Notes: generated by a model not told the origin, from the letters alone. A stretch of 64,000 bases of DNA from Rhodanobacter panaciterrae (GCF_014651895.1 NZ_BMXT01000001.1:992001-1056000), one strand, 5' to 3'. Counted from the first letter of the stretch, positions 28,233 through 40,806 are shown. A program made the numbers and translations.

Positions 28233-28840
28233 TGCGTCTGTTCGGGGCACTTTATGCGCGTGCACTGGTATGGGCGCGCGAACCACGGGCGCTGTATTAC
28301 CTGGGCGGGCTGAGTTTCGTCGAAGCGTTCATCTTCCCGATTCCGCCGGAAGTGATGCTGGCGCCGATGATGCTGGGCAAGCGGCACAAGGCGTTCTTCT
28401 ACGCCAACATCAGCCTGCTGTGCTCGCTGCTCGGTGCACTGGTCGGGTATGCGCTGGGTCATTGGGCTTTCCAGGCCTTGCGGCCGCTGCTCGACATGCT
28501 GCATCTGTCGGCGCCGATCGAGCAGGGCGTGGCGAGCCTGAGTGCGCAGATGCACGAGCATCGCTGGGGCATGTTCGGCGTGCTGATCCTGGCGGCGTTG
28601 CAGCCGGTGGTGCCGATGAAGTTCGTCACCTGGGCCTGCGGCATCATCGGCGTGCCGATCCTGCCGTTCCTGGCCTGCATCGGACTTGGGCGCGGCAAAC
28701 GCGTGTGGCTGCTGGCTCTGCTGATCCGGCTGTTCGGCGAACGTGCCGAGCGGATCCTGCACAAATACATCGAATGGATCGGCTGGGTCGCGCTGGTTGC
28801 GCTGGTCCTGTTGCTGGTGTGGTGGCTCTGGTTGCGTTGA
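28232..28840 (+). CDS. YqaA-type DedA-family membrane protein
   Basis: A 202-residue membrane protein with helices near residues 20-45, 60-85, 118-140 and 180-200. GGLSFVEAFIFPIPPEVMLAP near the N-terminus is the E-x-F-x-P-x-P-x-E motif of the YqaA branch of the DedA/SNARE-associated superfamily, whose members probably transport or flip lipids. It begins at the pcm stop codon and lies between pcm and nlpD, its usual place in these genomes. Confidence 0.85.
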   Translation: MRLFGALYARALVWAREPRALYYLGGLSFVEAFIFPIPPEVMLAPMMLGKRHKAFFYANISLLCSLLGALVGYALGHWAFQALRPLLDMLHLSAPIEQGVASLSAQMHEHRWGMFGVLILAALQPVVPMKFVTWACGIIGVPILPFLACIGLGRGKRVWLLALLIRLFGERAERILHKYIEWIGWVALVALVLLLVWWLWLR

Positions 28841-28870
28841 GCGTTGGCTGGCTTCAAGGAGCGACATTGC

Positions 28871-29923
28871 ATGAAAAAGCCTGACCGCCTCGGTATGCTG
28901 CTGCACATGGATCGATATCTTCAATCGCTGATCGTGCTGGCGACCTCCCTGCTGCTGGCTGCCTGCGGCACCATGCGCAGTTCGGTGGTGGTCGAACCGG
29001 CAGCCGGCAGCGGCTACGACAACCACGTTGCCAGCGCGGTGGCGCCGGCTCGCACGCCGATTCCCGGCGGCAGCTACGTCGTGGTGAAAAGCGACACGTT
29101 GTACTCGATCGCATTCCGCAAGGGTGTGGATTTTCGCGACCTGGCACAGTGGAACGGCATTGCTGCGCCATACACGATCTGGCCCGGACAGCGGCTGACC
29201 CTGTCGCCATCGGGCAGGACAGTTGCCACGCAGACGACTGAGACCCCTCGGGCGTCATCGCCAGTCGTTGTTCCCGCACCACCACACCCTTCGACCACCG
29301 CATCGGCGGCCGCACCAGTGTTCGAGCCGGTGACGATACCGACCACGACGTCAACAGCGACGCCGACAGCTGCAACTACGGCGAGTACGACGATGACGGC
29401 GCCGCCGGTCACTGCGCCGGTCAAGCCGGTCGTGCCAGCCGTAACTGCCACCACGGCGATCGTGCCGGTGGCAGGCGTGCCGGCACCAGCACCAGCGACA
29501 GTGCCGCCACCAACGCCAACCCCGGTTGCCGCTGGTGCCTCACGTGCTGTCAGTGGCGTGAACTGGCGCTGGCCGGCGGATGGCAGCCTGCTCAGTCGCT
29601 TCCAGAGTGGTGACGCGATTCCCGGCATCGAGATCGCCGGCAAGTCGGGTGATCCGGTACGTGCGGCCGCCGATGGCGTGGTGGTGTACAGCGGCAACGG
29701 CCTGGTCGGCTACGGCGAGCTGGTGATCATCAAGCACAACGACAGCTTCCTGTCGGCCTACGGCCACAATCGCAAGCGGCTGGTGAAGGAAGGGCAACGC
29801 GTCAGCGCTGGTCAGCAGGTAGCGGAGATGGGTTCCACCGGTGCCACACGCAACGAATTGGAGTTCCAGATCCGCAAGGACGGCAATCCAGTCGATCCGT
29901 TGGGATATTTGCCACCGCGCTGA
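28871..29923 (+). CDS. nlpD: NlpD-like murein hydrolase activator
   Basis: A 350-residue lipoprotein. A lipobox LLLAAC follows a hydrophobic signal, with the lipidated Cys near residue 33. A LysM domain (GSYVVVKSDTLYSIAFRKG...WPGQRL) is followed by a long Thr/Ala/Pro linker (about residues 125-235) and a C-terminal LytM/M23 domain. Zinc ligands are missing: GIEIAG lacks the usual His site, and LEFQIR replaces LHFEIR, so the domain should be a non-catalytic amidase activator. AAGGAG lies 9 bases before the start. No rpoS follows. Confidence 0.92.
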   Translation: MKKPDRLGMLLHMDRYLQSLIVLATSLLLAACGTMRSSVVVEPAAGSGYDNHVASAVAPARTPIPGGSYVVVKSDTLYSIAFRKGVDFRDLAQWNGIAAPYTIWPGQRLTLSPSGRTVATQTTETPRASSPVVVPAPPHPSTTASAAAPVFEPVTIPTTTSTATPTAATTASTTMTAPPVTAPVKPVVPAVTATTAIVPVAGVPAPAPATVPPPTPTPVAAGASRAVSGVNWRWPADGSLLSRFQSGDAIPGIEIAGKSGDPVRAAADGVVVYSGNGLVGYGELVIIKHNDSFLSAYGHNRKRLVKEGQRVSAGQQVAEMGSTGATRNELEFQIRKDGNPVDPLGYLPPR

Positions 29924-29950
29924 AGCGGCCACACAGGTCAGTGAGTGCGA

Positions 29951-30328
29951 TCAGCCGTTTGGCAGGATGAATCCGGCAACGACTCGACGCCCTTCGCCCG
30001 CCAGCAGGTTGTAAGTGCGTGCGGCGGCAGCGTTGTCCATCACCTCGATACCGATGTTCTTGCGCAGGAAGCCGGCCATGAAGGCGGCTGCCGGAAACAC
30101 CTGGCGTTCGCCGGTACCCAGAATCACCAGTTCCGGCTGCAACGCCAGCAGGGCGTCGACGTGGCCGGCTTCCAGCGTGCCGACAGCCTCGACCGGCCAG
30201 TTTTCGACCGCCCGATCCGGTGCCAGCAGGAAGCTGCTGGAGAGTTCGCGGTCGATCAGGGTGATGCTGTGTGCGCCGACGCGACGCACGAACAGATAGC
30301 CTTCGGGACGGTCGAGCGACAGGTCCAT
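29951..30328 (-). CDS. Mth938-like domain (DUF498) protein
   Basis: A 125-residue protein of the Mth938/NDUFAF3 fold family: ELSSSFLLAP, ELVILGTGERQVFP and the C-terminal NLLAGEGRRVVAGFIL are typical. The bacterial role is unclear; the mitochondrial homologue helps assemble respiratory complex I. It is 9 bases downstream of yhbY on the same strand. Confidence 0.85.
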   Translation of the reverse strand: MDLSLDRPEGYLFVRRVGAHSITLIDRELSSSFLLAPDRAVENWPVEAVGTLEAGHVDALLALQPELVILGTGERQVFPAAAFMAGFLRKNIGIEVMDNAAAARTYNLLAGEGRRVVAGFILPNG

Positions 30329-30337
30329 CCGCTGCCC

Positions 30338-30634
30338 TCAGCGCGGCAGCGCGATTTTCGGTTCGTCGGCGTTGCGGCGGAACAGCACGACGACGTGGCC
30401 GATCTGGTGGATCTTTTCGGCCTGGGTGCCGCCGGCAAGCACGTCGATCTGCGCCTGGCGCTCGTCCTTGTCACCACCGGACAGCTTCACCTTGACCAGT
30501 TCGTGGATGTCCAGCGCCTGGTTCAGTTCCTTGACCACAGCTTCGGTAGCCCCCTTGTTGCCAAGCAGAATGACCGGGCTCAGATCGTGGGCGAGGCTGC
30601 GCAGGTAACGGGTCTGCGAGGAGGAAAGGGCCAT
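30338..30634 (-). CDS. yhbY: YhbY-type CRM-domain RNA-binding protein
   Basis: A 98-residue single CRM domain protein: LRSLAHDLSPVILLGNKGATEAVVKELNQALDIHELVKVK, with the conserved GxxG-like LGNKGAT loop. It associates with the 50S ribosomal precursor. It is divergent from rlmE, a conserved arrangement that places two ribosome-assembly genes back to back. Confidence 0.93.
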   Translation of the reverse strand: MALSSSQTRYLRSLAHDLSPVILLGNKGATEAVVKELNQALDIHELVKVKLSGGDKDERQAQIDVLAGGTQAEKIHQIGHVVVLFRRNADEPKIALPR

Positions 30635-30715
30635 GCGGTGGTGCTCGATTCGCGGTCAGTGAACGGCAAAGGGTATCATGCGGTATCCCGTTCCCCAATC
30701 GGCGACCCCAACGAC

Positions 30716-31362
30716 ATGGCCCGCAGCAAAAGCAGCGCAGTCTGGCTGCGCGAACATTTCAACGACGAATTCGTGAAAAAAGCCCAGGCTGAGGGCTTGC
30801 GTTCGCGTGCGGTCTACAAGCTGGAGGAGCTGATCGAGCGTGATCGCCTGCTCAAGCCGGGCATCAATGTGGTCGATCTGGGCGCCGCGCCAGGCAGCTG
30901 GTCGCAACTGGTGCGCAACCGCCTGGGTGATACCGGCAAGGTGTTCGCGCTGGACATCCTGCCGATGCAGAGCATCGCCGGGGTCGACTTCCTGCAGGGC
31001 GATTTCCGCGAGGAGTCGGTACTGCGCGAGCTGGAGGGCCGGTTGGAGGGGCACAAGCTGGATCTTGTACTGTGCGATCTGGCCCCCAATATGAGTGGTG
31101 TGGCGCTGGCCGACCAGATCCGCGCGATGGCGCTGGCCGACTTGGCATTGGATTTCAGTCGGCAGTGGCTCAAGCCGGGCGGCTCGTTCCTGATCAAGTT
31201 GTTTCAGGGAGTCGGCTTCGACGAATACTTGCGCAGCTTGCGCGCGGAGTTCACCCGCGTAACCATGCGTAAACCTAAGGCCTCACGCGCACGTTCGCGT
31301 GAGGTGTACGCACTGGCGGTGGGGCGCAAGCCTTCCGCCGTGTCACCGGGCGAGAACCGTGC

Positions 31363-31366
<4 letters not shown>
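30716..31366 (+). CDS. rlmE: 23S rRNA 2'-O-methyltransferase RlmE (FtsJ/RrmJ)
   Basis: A 216-residue enzyme that methylates U2552 in the ribosomal A-loop. The SAM motif [12 protein letters not shown], catalytic Asp in CDLAPNMSG, Lys in FLIKLFQG and Glu near SREVY form the K-D-K-E tetrad, with the first Lys in [11 protein letters not shown]. Start at 30716 (MARSKSS). It overlaps ftsH by 4 bases (ATGA). A long in-frame extension upstream to 29945 is only an antisense-open frame. Confidence 0.95.
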
Positions 31367-33321
<1,955 letters not shown>

Positions 33322-33361
33322 CCCAAATTTGGACGGCCATAACCGTTTCGTCATGAAGTAG

Positions 33362-33392
33362 CCGAAGAGGGCGGCCGTTGGCCGCCCTCTTC
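33362..33392 (+). terminator. Hairpin after ftsH
   Basis: A perfect 14-bp GC-rich stem, CGAAGAGGGCGGCC (33362-33375) with GGCCGCCCTCTTCG (33379-33392), has a 3-base loop and lies 40 bases past the ftsH stop. Only a weak T-rich tail (TGTATT) follows. Confidence 0.7.
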
Positions 33393-33511
33393 GTGTATTC
33401 CGCCAGCAGCTCGTCGCGTGACACGAGCATTGCGCGTGCCTGGCATGGCAAATATCAGGCTGTATTTTTTGCTGTGTGGTGAATCGCCATGAATAATTTT
33501 CAAGAAAAGGG

Positions 33512-33540
33512 TTGACGCACGGGGGCGGAGTCTGAATAAT
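33512..33540 (+). promoter_or_regulatory. Sigma-70 promoter for tRNA-Arg(ACG)
   Basis: TTGACG at 33512-33517 and AATAAT at 33535-33540 are separated by the optimal 17 bases. The expected start at about 33547 is 60 bases before the mature tRNA-Arg. Confidence 0.75.
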
Positions 33541-33606
33541 TCCGCTTCTTGCTTCACCGCCTTGATGCCCAGACATCGAAGCGTCGAAGTAAAAAGTTTT
33601 TTCAGT

Positions 33607-33683
33607 GCGCCCGTAGCTCAGTTGGATAGAGTACCTGGCTACGAACTAGGTGGTCGGGAGTTCGAATCTCTCCGGGCGCACCA
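33607..33683 (+). tRNA. tRNA-Arg (anticodon ACG)
   Basis: A 77-base cloverleaf including encoded CCA. Acceptor GCGCCCG pairs with CGGGCGC, the T-loop is TTCGAAT, and the anticodon ACG is at 33641-33643. The A is presumably deaminated to inosine by TadA so that CGU/CGC/CGA are read. It has its own promoter and terminator. Confidence 0.97.
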
Positions 33684-33699
33684 TTTTTATACGGCGAGG

Positions 33700-33726
33700 C
33701 GGGGTGCTTGCACCCCGTTTTGTTTT
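33700..33726 (+). terminator. Intrinsic terminator after tRNA-Arg(ACG)
   Basis: An 8-bp stem, CGGGGTGC (33700-33707) with GCACCCCG (33710-33717), has a 2-base loop and is followed by TTTTGTTTT. It separates tRNA-Arg(ACG) from the tRNA-Pro unit. Confidence 0.85.
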
Positions 33727-33793
33727 CACGGAGAAGTGGCTTTTACTCTGTGGAGACGATGATTCAGAAACATGTGGTGTGCTTCGACACGGA

Positions 33794-33822
33794 TTGACTG
33801 AGCGAGGCGTCACCCGTAACAT
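33794..33822 (+). promoter_or_regulatory. Sigma-70 promoter for the tRNA-Pro-Arg-His-Lys unit
   Basis: TTGACT at 33794-33799 and TAACAT at 33817-33822 are separated by 17 bases. The predicted start at about 33829 is 32 bases before tRNA-Pro. Confidence 0.75.
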
Positions 33823-33860
33823 TTCAAGGCTCCGGTGCTGCATGACCGGGGATTCGAAAG

Positions 33861-33937
33861 CGGGGTATAGCTCAGTCTGGTAGAGCGTTGCGTTTGGGAC
33901 GCAAAAGTCGGGGGTTCGAATCCCTCTGCCCCGACCA
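33861..33937 (+). tRNA. tRNA-Pro (anticodon TGG)
   Basis: A 77-base cloverleaf with encoded CCA. Acceptor CGGGGTA pairs with TGCCCCG. The anticodon loop TTTGGGA carries TGG. First gene of a four-tRNA unit. Confidence 0.97.
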
Positions 33938-33962
33938 GCGACACGTTCTATCGACAGGGACT

Positions 33963-34039
33963 GCGCCTGTAGCTCAACCGGATAGAGCATCGGCCTTCTA
34001 AGCCGACGGTTGCAGGTTCGAGTCCTGTCGGGCGCACCA
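33963..34039 (+). tRNA. tRNA-Arg (anticodon TCT)
   Basis: A 77-base cloverleaf with encoded CCA. Acceptor GCGCCTG pairs with CGGGCGC. Anticodon TCT at 33997-33999 reads AGA/AGG. It starts 25 bases after tRNA-Pro. Confidence 0.97.
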
Positions 34040-34053
34040 GTTACAAGATTTAT

Positions 34054-34131
34054 GGTGGGTGTAGCTCAGCTGGTTAGAGTCCCGGATTGTGATTCCGGTT
34101 GTCGTGGGTTCGAATCCCATCATCCACCCCA
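34054..34131 (+). tRNA. tRNA-His (anticodon GTG)
   Basis: A 78-base gene including the extra 5' G (34054) that pairs with the discriminator C, the identity element of tRNA-His, and encoded CCA. Acceptor GTGGGTG pairs with CATCCAC. Anticodon GTG at 34089-34091. Confidence 0.97.
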
Positions 34132-34151
34132 GTTTCAAAACCAGTTTTCCT

Positions 34152-34227
<76 letters not shown>

Positions 34228-34276
34228 ACGCAAAGCAAAACGCCGATCGCTCGCGATCGGCGTTTTGCTTTGCGTT
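34228..34276 (+). terminator. Long terminator of the tRNA-Pro-Arg-His-Lys unit
   Basis: A stem of more than 20 bp (arms about 34228-34250 and 34253-34275) contains AAAGCAAAACGCC on the left and GGCGTTTTGCTTT on the right. The right arm itself supplies the T-runs. The left arm begins immediately after the CCA of tRNA-Lys. Confidence 0.85.
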
Positions 34277-34539
34277 GAAAGCACGGGCATGCGGAACAGA
34301 TGGTGGATCGGGCTACGCCAAGCAGTTCGCCGGTGTTGCTGGAGCATGCGCAACCTCTCTTTCGGCGCGCTTGTGCTGCAAGGTAGTGCAACCGTAAAAT
34401 GGTCCGCTTTCGTATAAGGGAATCATCGACTTAGACGGATGTGGCTGGAGGGGGTTGATGTGACTGTCCGGTTTCGTTTGGCAGGCCGGAAATTGGCTTC
34501 AATGTCCTGTAGTTACGTGCGTTTGATAAGAATGGCAAG
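34277..34539 (+). promoter_or_regulatory. Noncoding leader region of tRNA-Leu with a possible promoter
   Basis: Together with the terminator this is about 312 bases without a gene. TTGTGC at 34371-34376 and TAAAAT at 34395-34400 are separated by 18 bases and could start a transcript about 130 bases before tRNA-Leu. No protein-coding signal was found. The promoter call is tentative. Confidence 0.4.
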
Positions 34540-34624
34540 GCGATAGTGGCGGAATTGGTAGACGCACTGGATTTAGGTTCCAGCGGGTAACCCCGTGGGG
34601 GTTCGAGTCCCCCCTTTCGCACCA
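34540..34624 (+). tRNA. tRNA-Leu (anticodon TAG)
   Basis: An 85-base class II tRNA with a long variable arm (CGGG-TAA-CCCG) and encoded CCA. The anticodon loop TTTAGGT carries TAG at 34574-34576. The acceptor stem GCGATAG/CTTTCGC contains one T-T mismatch (34544 with 34616); the other six positions pair. It lies 91 bases upstream of tig. Confidence 0.93.
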
Positions 34625-34715
34625 TGCCCCGGTGGTTTTCCTTGTTTTTTCAGGCGGCGTAGCCGCCATGGCGCCTGTGGCAGGCCCACAACATCAGGTA
34701 GTACCAGGAGACGTC

Positions 34716-36008
34716 ATGCAGGTTTCGGTTGAGAACATCGGCACGCTCGAGCGCAAGCTCACGGTGAAATTTCCCGCGGAGCGGTTCGAGACGCAGGTGA
34801 GCGCGCGTATTGCGGAAATGGGCCGCACGGTTCGCCTGAAGGGTTTCCGCCCGGGCAAGGTACCGACGACGGTGATCAAGCAGCGCTTCGGCGATCAGGT
34901 TCGTGGCGAGGTGCTGTCCGACCTGATCGGCAGCACGTTGCGTGAGGCGGTGGAGCAGGAGAAATTGCAGCCGATCGCGAATCCGGCGATCAACACCACC
35001 GGCCGACCGGAAAACGGCGAAATCGCCTACACCGCGACGTTCGAGATCATGCCGGAGTTCCCCGTGGTTGATGTGGCCGCGCTCGAGATCAACCGCCCGT
35101 CAGCGGTGGTGACCGATGCCGACATCGACAAGATGCTGGAGACCCTGCGTCAGCAGCGCCGCAGTTTCGACGAGGTCGATCGCGCCTCGGTCGAAGCTGA
35201 CTTCGTGATGTTCGAATACGCAGCAGAAGCCGGCGACTACCGCTTCCCGGCCGAAGGTCTGGAGCGTGCCGGCAGCGTGCTCGGCTCGGGTACCCTGTTC
35301 AAGGCGCTGGACGAGGCACTGGCTGGCCGCAAGGCTGACGACAGCTTCGATACCGAAATCACCTTCCCGGAAGATTTTCGCAACGAACAGCTGGCTGGCA
35401 AGACCGCCAAGGTCAGCTTCAAGATCATCAAGGTGCAGGCGCCAAAACTGCCCGAGATCGACGGCGAGTTTGCCAAGTTGTTCGGCATCGACGACGGCAA
35501 CCTGGAGACCTTCCGCAAGGAAGTTCGCGCAAATCTCGAACGTGAATTGAAGGCGGCGCTGATGGGTCGCCTGAAGTCCGAAGTGGCCGAAAAGCTGGCG
35601 GATACGCACGCTGAGCTGGACGTGCCGAAGCTGCTGGTGCAGGGCGAGGCGCGCAACATGGCCGCCGGCAGCGTGCCGCAGGGTCAGCAGCCGCCGCCGC
35701 AGTTGATCGAGGCCGCCATGCCGATGGCGCGCAAGCGCGTGATCGCCGGTCTGCTGATGGGCGAGATCGCCCGCAAGCAGGAGATCAAGATCGATCGCAA
35801 GCGCATTGCCGAGCAGCTGGCCGCGATCGCCTCGACCTACGAGGAGCCGGAGAAGGTCATTGAACTCTACAACGGCGACCCCCAATTGATGTCTGGGCTG
35901 CAGAACCGCGTGATGGAAGATCAGGTGGCCGAGTGGGTGGCGGAGCATGCCAAGACCACCAACCTGGATCTGAGCTTCGATGACGTGATGCGCCCAACCG
36001 GTGCCTGA
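34716..36008 (+). CDS. tig: Trigger factor, ribosome-associated chaperone
   Basis: A 430-residue protein. The N-terminal ribosome-binding domain (MQVSVENIGTLERKLTV and GFRPGKVP, the GFRxGKxP docking loop) is followed by a PPIase/FKBP-like domain (about 150-245) and a C-terminal helical chaperone cradle. AGGAG lies just before the ATG at 34716; the in-frame upstream region back to 34632 is leader. The tig-clpP-clpX-lon order is conserved across gammaproteobacteria. Confidence 0.97.
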   Translation: MQVSVENIGTLERKLTVKFPAERFETQVSARIAEMGRTVRLKGFRPGKVPTTVIKQRFGDQVRGEVLSDLIGSTLREAVEQEKLQPIANPAINTTGRPENGEIAYTATFEIMPEFPVVDVAALEINRPSAVVTDADIDKMLETLRQQRRSFDEVDRASVEADFVMFEYAAEAGDYRFPAEGLERAGSVLGSGTLFKALDEALAGRKADDSFDTEITFPEDFRNEQLAGKTAKVSFKIIKVQAPKLPEIDGEFAKLFGIDDGNLETFRKEVRANLERELKAALMGRLKSEVAEKLADTHAELDVPKLLVQGEARNMAAGSVPQGQQPPPQLIEAAMPMARKRVIAGLLMGEIARKQEIKIDRKRIAEQLAAIASTYEEPEKVIELYNGDPQLMSGLQNRVMEDQVAEWVAEHAKTTNLDLSFDDVMRPTGA

Positions 36009-36089
36009 TTGATTCAGGCACCAGGTCAATCGGGCTCGATCTGATCGGGCCCGATGCCATACTTCAGGCACATCAACCGGAGAGCTTTA

Positions 36090-36719
36090 ATGGCCATGGA
36101 TCCGATCCAGAACCTCAATTTGATTCCGATGGTCGTCGAACAGACGGCTCGCGGCGAGCGCTCCTATGACATCTACTCGCGCCTGTTGAAGGAGCGGGTG
36201 ATCTTCCTGGTCGGCGAAGTCAACGACCAGGTCGCCAACGTGATCGTTGCGCAGATGCTGTTCCTTGAGTCGGAGAATCCGGACAAGGACATCCATTTCT
36301 ACATCAACAGCCCGGGTGGCGCGGTGACCGCGGGCCTGGCGATCTACGACACCATGCAGTTCATCAAGCCGGACGTCAGCACCATGTGCATCGGTCAGGC
36401 GTGCAGCATGGGTTCGCTGCTGTTGACTGCGGGTGCCAAGGGCAAGCGTTTCTCGTTGCCGAACTCCCGCGTGATGATCCACCAGCCCTCTGGCGGCGCG
36501 CAGGGGCAGGCGACCGATATCGAGATCCAGGCGCGCGAGATCCTGTACATGCGTCAGCGCCTGAACCAGATCTACGTCGAGCATACCGGTCAGCCGATCG
36601 AGAAAATCGAGCTGGACATGGAGCGCGATCGCTTCATGAACGCCGTCGATGCCAAAACGTATGGCCTGATCGACGAAGTGCTCGACAAGCGCGCTGGCGA
36701 GACGGTGAAATCGGCCTGA
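36090..36719 (+). CDS. clpP: ATP-dependent Clp protease proteolytic subunit
   Basis: A 209-residue serine protease subunit forming the tetradecameric ClpP barrel. Ser106 in GQACSMGS and His131 in [10 protein letters not shown] are catalytic, and the catalytic Asp lies in [13 protein letters not shown]. The N-terminal residues are probably removed as a propeptide. GGAG precedes the start at 36090. It works with ClpX, encoded next. Confidence 0.97.
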   Translation: MAMDPIQNLNLIPMVVEQTARGERSYDIYSRLLKERVIFLVGEVNDQVANVIVAQMLFLESENPDKDIHFYINSPGGAVTAGLAIYDTMQFIKPDVSTMCIGQACSMGSLLLTAGAKGKRFSLPNSRVMIHQPSGGAQGQATDIEIQAREILYMRQRLNQIYVEHTGQPIEKIELDMERDRFMNAVDAKTYGLIDEVLDKRAGETVKSA

Positions 36720-36828
36720 TTCCCAGGTTCTACCCCCGAGTCACGAGATGGGCTCTGCGTCTGCAGGCAGACGCGGAGCCCTGTGCTATTCTCGCGACGC
36801 ATTCAGATTTGTCAGTGGGACCGAAAGT

Positions 36829-38124
<1,296 letters not shown>

Positions 38125-38150
38125 TCTACCTGTTACTGGTTGCAGTGACG

Positions 38151-38177
38151 ACGGCTCCGGTGATTTCACCGGGGCCG
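38151..38177 (+). terminator. Terminator after clpX
   Basis: ACGGCTCCGGTGA (38151-38163) pairs almost fully with TCACCGGGGCCGT (38165/6-38177) around a 2-base loop, followed by a T/C-rich TCTGCTTCT tail. Confidence 0.75.
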
Positions 38178-38298
38178 TTCTGCTTCTGGCAACCTGCGCA
38201 CCTTGACTGAGTGCCGGGTTGCCTCCACTTGACGTGGTAACAGGCCCGGCGCAGTGTCGGGATGAACCCAGATCCGAATTCGAGGGACCCCTCTTCTC

Positions 38299-40773
38299 AT
38301 GGCCAAGAACACCCCCAAACCTGTTGCGCTGGACGCCCTGCCGGTGTTGCCGTTGCGCGACGTGGTGGTTTATCCGCATATGGTCATCCCGCTGTTTGTC
38401 GGTCGCGACAAATCCATGCGTGCGCTCGAGCGCGCGATGGAAGGCGAACGGCAGATCCTGCTGGTGGCCCAGAAAAGTCCGGATATCGATGACCCGGAGA
38501 TCGCGGATCTACACCAGGTCGGTACGCTGGCCGGTGTGCTGCAGCTGCTGAAACTGCCTGATGGCACGGTCAAGGTGCTGGTCGAAGGCCAGTCGCGCGT
38601 GGCCGTCGAGGACTTCCACGAAGATGGGGGCATGCTGATGGCGCGCTCGCGCCTGATCGAGCCGGTTTACAACGCGAAGGAACGCGAACTCGACGTGGTT
38701 TCACGCACGCTGATCTCGTTGTTCGAGCAACTGGTCAAGCAGAGCCGCAAGCTGCCGCCAGAAGTGCTGGCCAGCCTGTCGGGGATCGACGATCCATCGC
38801 GCGTTGCCGATTCCATCGCCGCGCACCTTTCCGTGCGCATGGCCGACAAGCAGAAAGTGCTGGAAACCGCCGACGTGGGCCAGCGACTGGAGCTGTTGAT
38901 CGGACTGGTCGATGGCGAGATGGACCTGCAGCAGGTCGAGAAGCGCATCCGCGGCCGGGTCAAGTCGCAGATGGAGAAGAGCCAGCGCGAGTACTACCTC
39001 AACGAGCAGATGAAGGCGATCCAGAAGGAGCTCGGCGACAACGAGGAGGGTCCGAACGAGATCGAGGAACTGCAGAAGAAAATCGAAACCTCCGGCATGC
39101 CGAAGGCGGTGCTGACCAAGGCGCGGCAGGAGTTCGGCAAGCTCAAGCAGATGTCGCCGATGTCGGCCGAAGCGACCGTAGTGCGCAACTACCTCGACTG
39201 GCTGGTCGGCGTGCCATGGAAGAAGCGCAGCAAGGTGCGCAAGGATCTGCAGATGGCACAGGAAGTGCTCGACGCCGATCACTTCGGGCTGGAGAAGGTC
39301 AAGGATCGCATCCTCGAATATCTCGCCGTGCAGCAGCGCGTCTCGGTGATGAAGGGGCCGATCCTGTGCCTGGTCGGTCCGCCCGGCGTGGGCAAGACCT
39401 CGCTGGGGCAGTCGATCGCCAAGGCGACCAACCGGAAATTCGTGCGCATGAGCCTGGGGGGTGTGCGCGATGAGGCCGAGATCCGTGGCCATCGGCGCAC
39501 CTACATCGGCTCAATGCCTGGCCGCATCGTGCAGAACATCAACAAGGTGGGCACCAAGAATCCGTTGTTCGTGCTGGACGAGATCGACAAGATGTCGATG
39601 GATTTTCGCGGCGATCCGTCGTCGGCGTTGCTGGAAGTGCTCGATCCGGAGCAAAACCACGCGTTCAACGATCACTACCTCGAGGTCGATCTCGACCTGT
39701 CCGAGGTGATGTGGATCGCCACCGCGAACTCGCTGAACATCCCTGGTCCGCTGCTCGACCGCATGGAAGTCATCCGCATCCCCGGCTATACCGAGGACGA
39801 GAAGCTCGGCATTGCACAAAAATACCTGCTGTCGAAGCAACTCAAGGCGAATGGCCTGAAGCCTGAAGAGCTCAGCGTGAGCGAAGAGGCGCTGCGCGAC
39901 ATCGTGCGTTACTACACGCGCGAGTCGGGTGTGCGCAGTCTTGAGCGCGAGATCTCCAAGATCTGCCGCAAGGTCGTCAAGGAGTTGACCTTGGCCCAAG
40001 TGAAAAAGGCCAAGGCGAAAGCGTCGACCGCCAAGGTCAGCAAGGCGAAGGCCAAGCCGGACGCTGGTCGGGTCAAGGTGGATTCGGCCAATCTGGATCA
40101 GTACCTGGGTGTGCGCCGCTTCGATTTCGGTCGCAAGGAACTGCAGAACGAAGTGGGCCTGGTGACCGGGTTGGCCTGGACCCAGGTCGGTGGCGAACTG
40201 CTCAGCATCGAAGCCTCGGTAGTGCCCGGCAAGGGCCGATTGGTGAATACCGGTCAGCTTGGCGATGTGATGAAGGAGTCGATCCAGGCGGCGTTGTCGG
40301 TCGTGCGTGCACGCGTCGATCAACTCGGTATCGATCCGGAGTTCCACCAGAAACTCGACGTGCACATCCACGTGCCGGAAGGAGCCACACCGAAGGATGG
40401 CCCCAGCGCAGGCATTGCGATGTGCACGGCGCTGGTGTCCGTGCTGACCAAGGTGCCGGTGCGTTCCGAAGTGGCGATGACTGGCGAAATCACCTTGCGT
40501 GGTCGCGTGTTGCCGATTGGTGGGCTCAAGGAAAAGCTGCTGGCGGCACATCGCGGCGGCATCACCACGGTGATCATTCCGGAGGACAACAAGAAAGATC
40601 TGGCCGATATGCCGGCCAACATCACTTCTTCGCTGGAAATCCATCCGGTGCGCTGGATTGACGAAGTGCTGGATATCGCCCTGGAACGTCCGCTGCAGCC
40701 AAATCAGGTCAAGGATGAGGCTCCTGCTGCGGTGGCAAGTGATTCAGCGGAAGTGCACTCGCTGACGCATTGA
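38299..40773 (+). CDS. lon: Endopeptidase La (Lon protease)
   Basis: An 824-residue cytosolic AAA+ serine protease. The N-terminal LON substrate domain opens with [19 protein letters not shown]. Walker [10 protein letters not shown], Walker [11 protein letters not shown], and the Ser-Lys dyad with Ser703 in DGPSAGI and Lys at about 746 are complete. A Lys/Ala-rich insert of roughly 20 residues (about 566-593) sits between the ATPase and protease domains, where E. coli Lon is shorter. Other xanthomonad Lon proteins appear to share such an insert. It degrades misfolded and regulatory proteins. Confidence 0.98.
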   Translation: MAKNTPKPVALDALPVLPLRDVVVYPHMVIPLFVGRDKSMRALERAMEGERQILLVAQKSPDIDDPEIADLHQVGTLAGVLQLLKLPDGTVKVLVEGQSRVAVEDFHEDGGMLMARSRLIEPVYNAKERELDVVSRTLISLFEQLVKQSRKLPPEVLASLSGIDDPSRVADSIAAHLSVRMADKQKVLETADVGQRLELLIGLVDGEMDLQQVEKRIRGRVKSQMEKSQREYYLNEQMKAIQKELGDNEEGPNEIEELQKKIETSGMPKAVLTKARQEFGKLKQMSPMSAEATVVRNYLDWLVGVPWKKRSKVRKDLQMAQEVLDADHFGLEKVKDRILEYLAVQQRVSVMKGPILCLVGPPGVGKTSLGQSIAKATNRKFVRMSLGGVRDEAEIRGHRRTYIGSMPGRIVQNINKVGTKNPLFVLDEIDKMSMDFRGDPSSALLEVLDPEQNHAFNDHYLEVDLDLSEVMWIATANSLNIPGPLLDRMEVIRIPGYTEDEKLGIAQKYLLSKQLKANGLKPEELSVSEEALRDIVRYYTRESGVRSLEREISKICRKVVKELTLAQVKKAKAKASTAKVSKAKAKPDAGRVKVDSANLDQYLGVRRFDFGRKELQNEVGLVTGLAWTQVGGELLSIEASVVPGKGRLVNTGQLGDVMKESIQAALSVVRARVDQLGIDPEFHQKLDVHIHVPEGATPKDGPSAGIAMCTALVSVLTKVPVRSEVAMTGEITLRGRVLPIGGLKEKLLAAHRGGITTVIIPEDNKKDLADMPANITSSLEIHPVRWIDEVLDIALERPLQPNQVKDEAPAAVASDSAEVHSLTH

Positions 40774-40806
40774 TCCGGGCCGCTCGGCATTCGACAGACT
40801 TCAAAG

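Noticed and set aside
29945-30715. N-terminal extension of rlmE over the yhbY region
   Set aside because: Antisense-open frame over yhbY and the Mth938-like gene. RlmE proteins start near MARSKSS at 30716.
33646-33990. Short reverse open frames crossing the tRNA-Arg, tRNA-Pro and tRNA-Arg genes
   Set aside because: They are complements of tRNA sequence. Such frames are classic false proteins.
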